Source: Plazaster borealis
Taxonomy: Eukaryota; Echinodermata; Asteroidea; Forcipulatida; Labidiasteridae
Assembly: GCA_021014325.1 (NCBI GenBank)
Contig: CM037464.1
Location: 7,595,127 to 7,659,126 of the forward strand
Length of the DNA: 64,000 nucleotides
Direction of reading: 5' to 3'
Made by a program: the position numbers and the translations under genes. Shown here one piece after another: positions 62,016 to 64,000 of the stretch. The first letter of the stretch is position 1, and each line of letters opens with the position of its first letter. Below the pieces are notes generated by a model. The model was not told the origin of the DNA. It saw nothing but the letters and a program-made list of their open reading frames with translations, and did not search any database.

Positions 62016-62270
62016 AGGCACTATACACGTTTGGTAATTACTCAAAATATATATTAGCATAAAAATTGACTTGGTAACGAGCAACAGAGAGCTGTTGATA
62101 ACATATTGTGAGAAACGACTCCCTCTGAAGTAACGTAGTTTTTGAGAAAGCGGTAATTTCTCACTAAAATAATAAAAGACTTCTTGCAATAAGCCTTTTA
62201 TTCCTATCTGGAAGCACACAAATTTGTACAACGAGGGTGTTTTTTCTTTCATCATTTACTTGCAACTTCT
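62016..62270 (-). mobile_element. Truncated TTAA MITE family A, copy 9, in intron 2
   Basis: Starts after TTAA (62012-62015) with AGGCACTATACACGTTTGG. It follows the inverted family A order to about 62270 and is then truncated. Confidence 0.75.
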
Positions 62271-62915
62271 TACGTTTTCATAAGATACCGTACCCTACAA
62301 GGGGTTGTTTACAATACTGAAATAAAACAATATCAACCTTGGAATGAGAACAAATAATAACAACCATCTGTGTATCTGAGGAATAAAATTCATGATGATG
62401 GTTATTTATTGTTAAGTATGATTAAGTAGGCCTAATGATTATCATTGGGTCTCTATTTTATGTTATGTCTGCCTGTGTATTTTAATAACTATTTAAAAAT
62501 GTCAATAACGTTTTAATGTTGCAAAAGTATGAAACAATTATTGAATAATAATGCATAATTAAGAAAGGAGATAGAAGAGTTATTTCATTCCATATGGTGA
62601 CTTTTTAAAGTTGTTTCTTTCTTTGTGTCATTGTTTGACACTGTTTTGAATAGTTGTTTTTTGGCTTCTAAGTCTTTAGTTATACCCTTTTAGTGATGAT
62701 TTTTTGTAGTTTTTGATTAGTACACGCAACTATTAAGGTCATTGACTTAGCTCCAAGTCGTGAGTATTGACGTCGATATCCGACGAAATTCACAACTTGG
62801 ACTCCCAAAATAGAAAAGTTGCACTGTATAAAACAACATGTATAGGCCTATTTCAGTGCGATCACTCCAGCTAGCAAATCCCGGGCCATTAACACAGCAT
62901 GGGAAAATACCTTAA

Positions 62916-63266
62916 TGTATACGTTTGGTAATGACTCTGAAAATCAATGGCAATAAAAACCTACTTGGTAAGAGGTACAACAGCTTTGGATAGTATAATG
63001 CATTTTGAGAAACTTTTCACTTCGAAGTACTGCTGTTTTGGAAAAAGATATCACTTTTTATCCCCCAAAATAGTATCTGTGAAGCGTTACTGCAATAACG
63101 TTTCTCAGATTGTGTATTCTAAATGCAGACTATTCTTCCTGCGTGGACATAACCGCTCCAGATTTTCGGCCATATCTCAAAAATGCTACCAGTTTTATGG
63201 TATATATCTACATTTATGTAGGATTAAAACAAACAGTGCCCAATTACCAAACGTTATACAACCCCT
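62916..63266 (-). mobile_element. TTAA MITE subfamily 2 in intron 2
   Basis: Flanked by TTAA at 62912-62915 and 63267-63270. The interior is the reverse of 21990-22366. The left end has lost a few bases. It ends about 400 bp upstream of the Kunitz exon acceptor. Confidence 0.78.
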
Positions 63267-63664
63267 TTAAGTCAACCAAGTAAACAACTTAACATGAATT
63301 CCATCAACTGGCCCTGCCCAGGAGACCCCTGAGAATGGGTGTTAGTGCACCGAGTACCAATCAAGACAAGACAATGATTATGACCCTTACCCGAGCTATA
63401 GACACGTTTGTAGGTATATGCATGGATAATTTTAGGGTAAATCTAATCCACAATTCAGGTCAGTGATATTGACGAATCCATGGGGTCCAGATTTTAGATG
63501 GCCCTTTTTGACCCAGGTGGTCTTTCTAAACAAATGTAGCAGTTGGTAAATGTTGGTAAATGTTCTAGACACCTGTATACCACAAGTCAGTGGATTTAGA
63601 GACTGGTCATACGACCAACAAAGAGCTACGCTTTAACATTTCATCTTTTTATTTCAATGTTAAG

Positions 63665-64000
63665 GTGATATCTGTGGGCAGCGACCAGACTCTGGACCGT
63701 GCTGGGGTTACTACCCAAGATTGTACTTTAACGTCTACTTCCAGCACTGTGAATTTTTCATCTATGGTGGCTGTGACGGCAACGATAATAACTTTAGAAC
63801 CCCCAACGAATGCAAGAAGGCTTGTGCGGGTGATTTTTGTCAGTTAAGTCCAGAACCCGGATTCTGCAGGAGCCGTTTCACGCATTGGTTTTACAATGCC
63901 GATACCAAGCAATGTGAAACTTTCACCTATGGTGGCTGTGGAGGAAATGCCAACAACTTCCGCAATCGTTTGGAATGCCAGGAAGGGTGTGTGGAGCAGG
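63665..64000 (+). CDS. Exon 3 of secreted tandem-Kunitz protease inhibitor (two Kunitz/BPTI domains; truncated by window end)
   Basis: The exon begins after tttcaatgttaag in phase 1, the usual phase for Kunitz domain boundaries. Domain 1 spans Cys60-Cys110 of the joined protein and has exact BPTI spacing C-x8-C-x15-C-x7-C-x12-C-x3-C, with GPC, IYGGC and NNF signatures. Domain 2 spans Cys115-Cys165 with the same spacing and TYGGC and NNF. Only four residues (AGDF) separate the domains. The residue after the second cysteine, P1 of the inhibitory loop, is Trp in domain 1 and Arg in domain 2. By family rules Arg predicts trypsin-like targets; Trp would suit a chymotrypsin-like enzyme or mean weak inhibition. 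The protein should be secreted and disulphide-bonded. The frame is open at the last base, so more domains or a stop lie beyond 64000. Confidence 0.93.

Larger units (their letters stand above)
60925..63664 (+). other. Intron 2 of the Kunitz gene
   Basis: The intron starts GTAAGA and ends TTAAG. It contains (CAAA)n at 60948-60970, a poly-G run at 61277-61287, a 26-bp minisatellite, a partial and a complete TTAA MITE, and a segment duplicated from 57.1-57.9 kb. No coding potential was recognised. Confidence 0.65.

Noticed and set aside
63590..63847. 85-codon open frame with an ATG
   Set aside because: It is a shadow frame over the Kunitz exon; the cysteine-framework frame is clearly the real one.

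Overview
The window is eukaryotic nuclear DNA, most likely from an echinoderm and possibly a starfish. It is AT-rich and has no operons or long reading frames. Nearly all recognisable sequence is transposon-derived: TTAA-flanked MITEs, tRNA-derived SINEs with A and B boxes, 5'-truncated LINE ends, long inverted-repeat elements and minisatellites. The words TACATGTA and TAGGCCTA recur throughout. The echinoderm assignment rests on my recollection of similar repeats in sea-star assemblies and on the deuterostome-like gene structure. It is inference, not a database result.

The one gene I can support lies at the right edge on the + strand. A TATA box (58028-58035) precedes exon 1 (58135-58233, signal peptide). 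Exon 2 (60855-60924) encodes an acidic linker. Exon 3 (63665 to beyond 64000) encodes two complete tandem Kunitz/BPTI domains. Splice phases (0, then 1) and consensus donors and acceptors join the three exons into one open frame of at least 168 codons. The product should be a secreted serine-protease inhibitor. The first domain carries Trp and the second Arg at the P1 position. The 3' part of the gene is outside the window.

Layout. 1-19 kb: mostly unassignable AT-rich DNA with a small palindromic MITE (2562), a tRNA-derived SINE (4140), a possible hAT-like element (9373-9993) and a decayed LINE reverse-transcriptase tail (15732-16137). 19-25 kb: a cluster of TTAA MITEs, an interstitial telomere-like tract inside an inverted repeat (21425-21549), and SINEs. 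25-34 kb: mostly featureless, with a long CTT microsatellite, a 1.27-kb hAT-like element (30585-31856), a 21-bp minisatellite (about 32.05 kb) and one copy of a 0.55-kb dispersed repeat. 34-43 kb: more MITEs, two minisatellites, a double-hairpin element and a region carrying eight copies of a 14-bp word. 43-53 kb: SINEs, a MITE interrupted by a SINE, and a LINE 3' end. 53.5-56.1 kb: a 2.6-kb element with very long inverted arms and a 4-bp target duplication. 57-64 kb: the Kunitz gene, whose introns hold further repeats.

No rRNA, functional tRNA, CRISPR, prophage or bacterial feature is visible. Exons of other genes could be hidden in the unassigned stretches, because short exons cannot be recognised without homology or transcript data.
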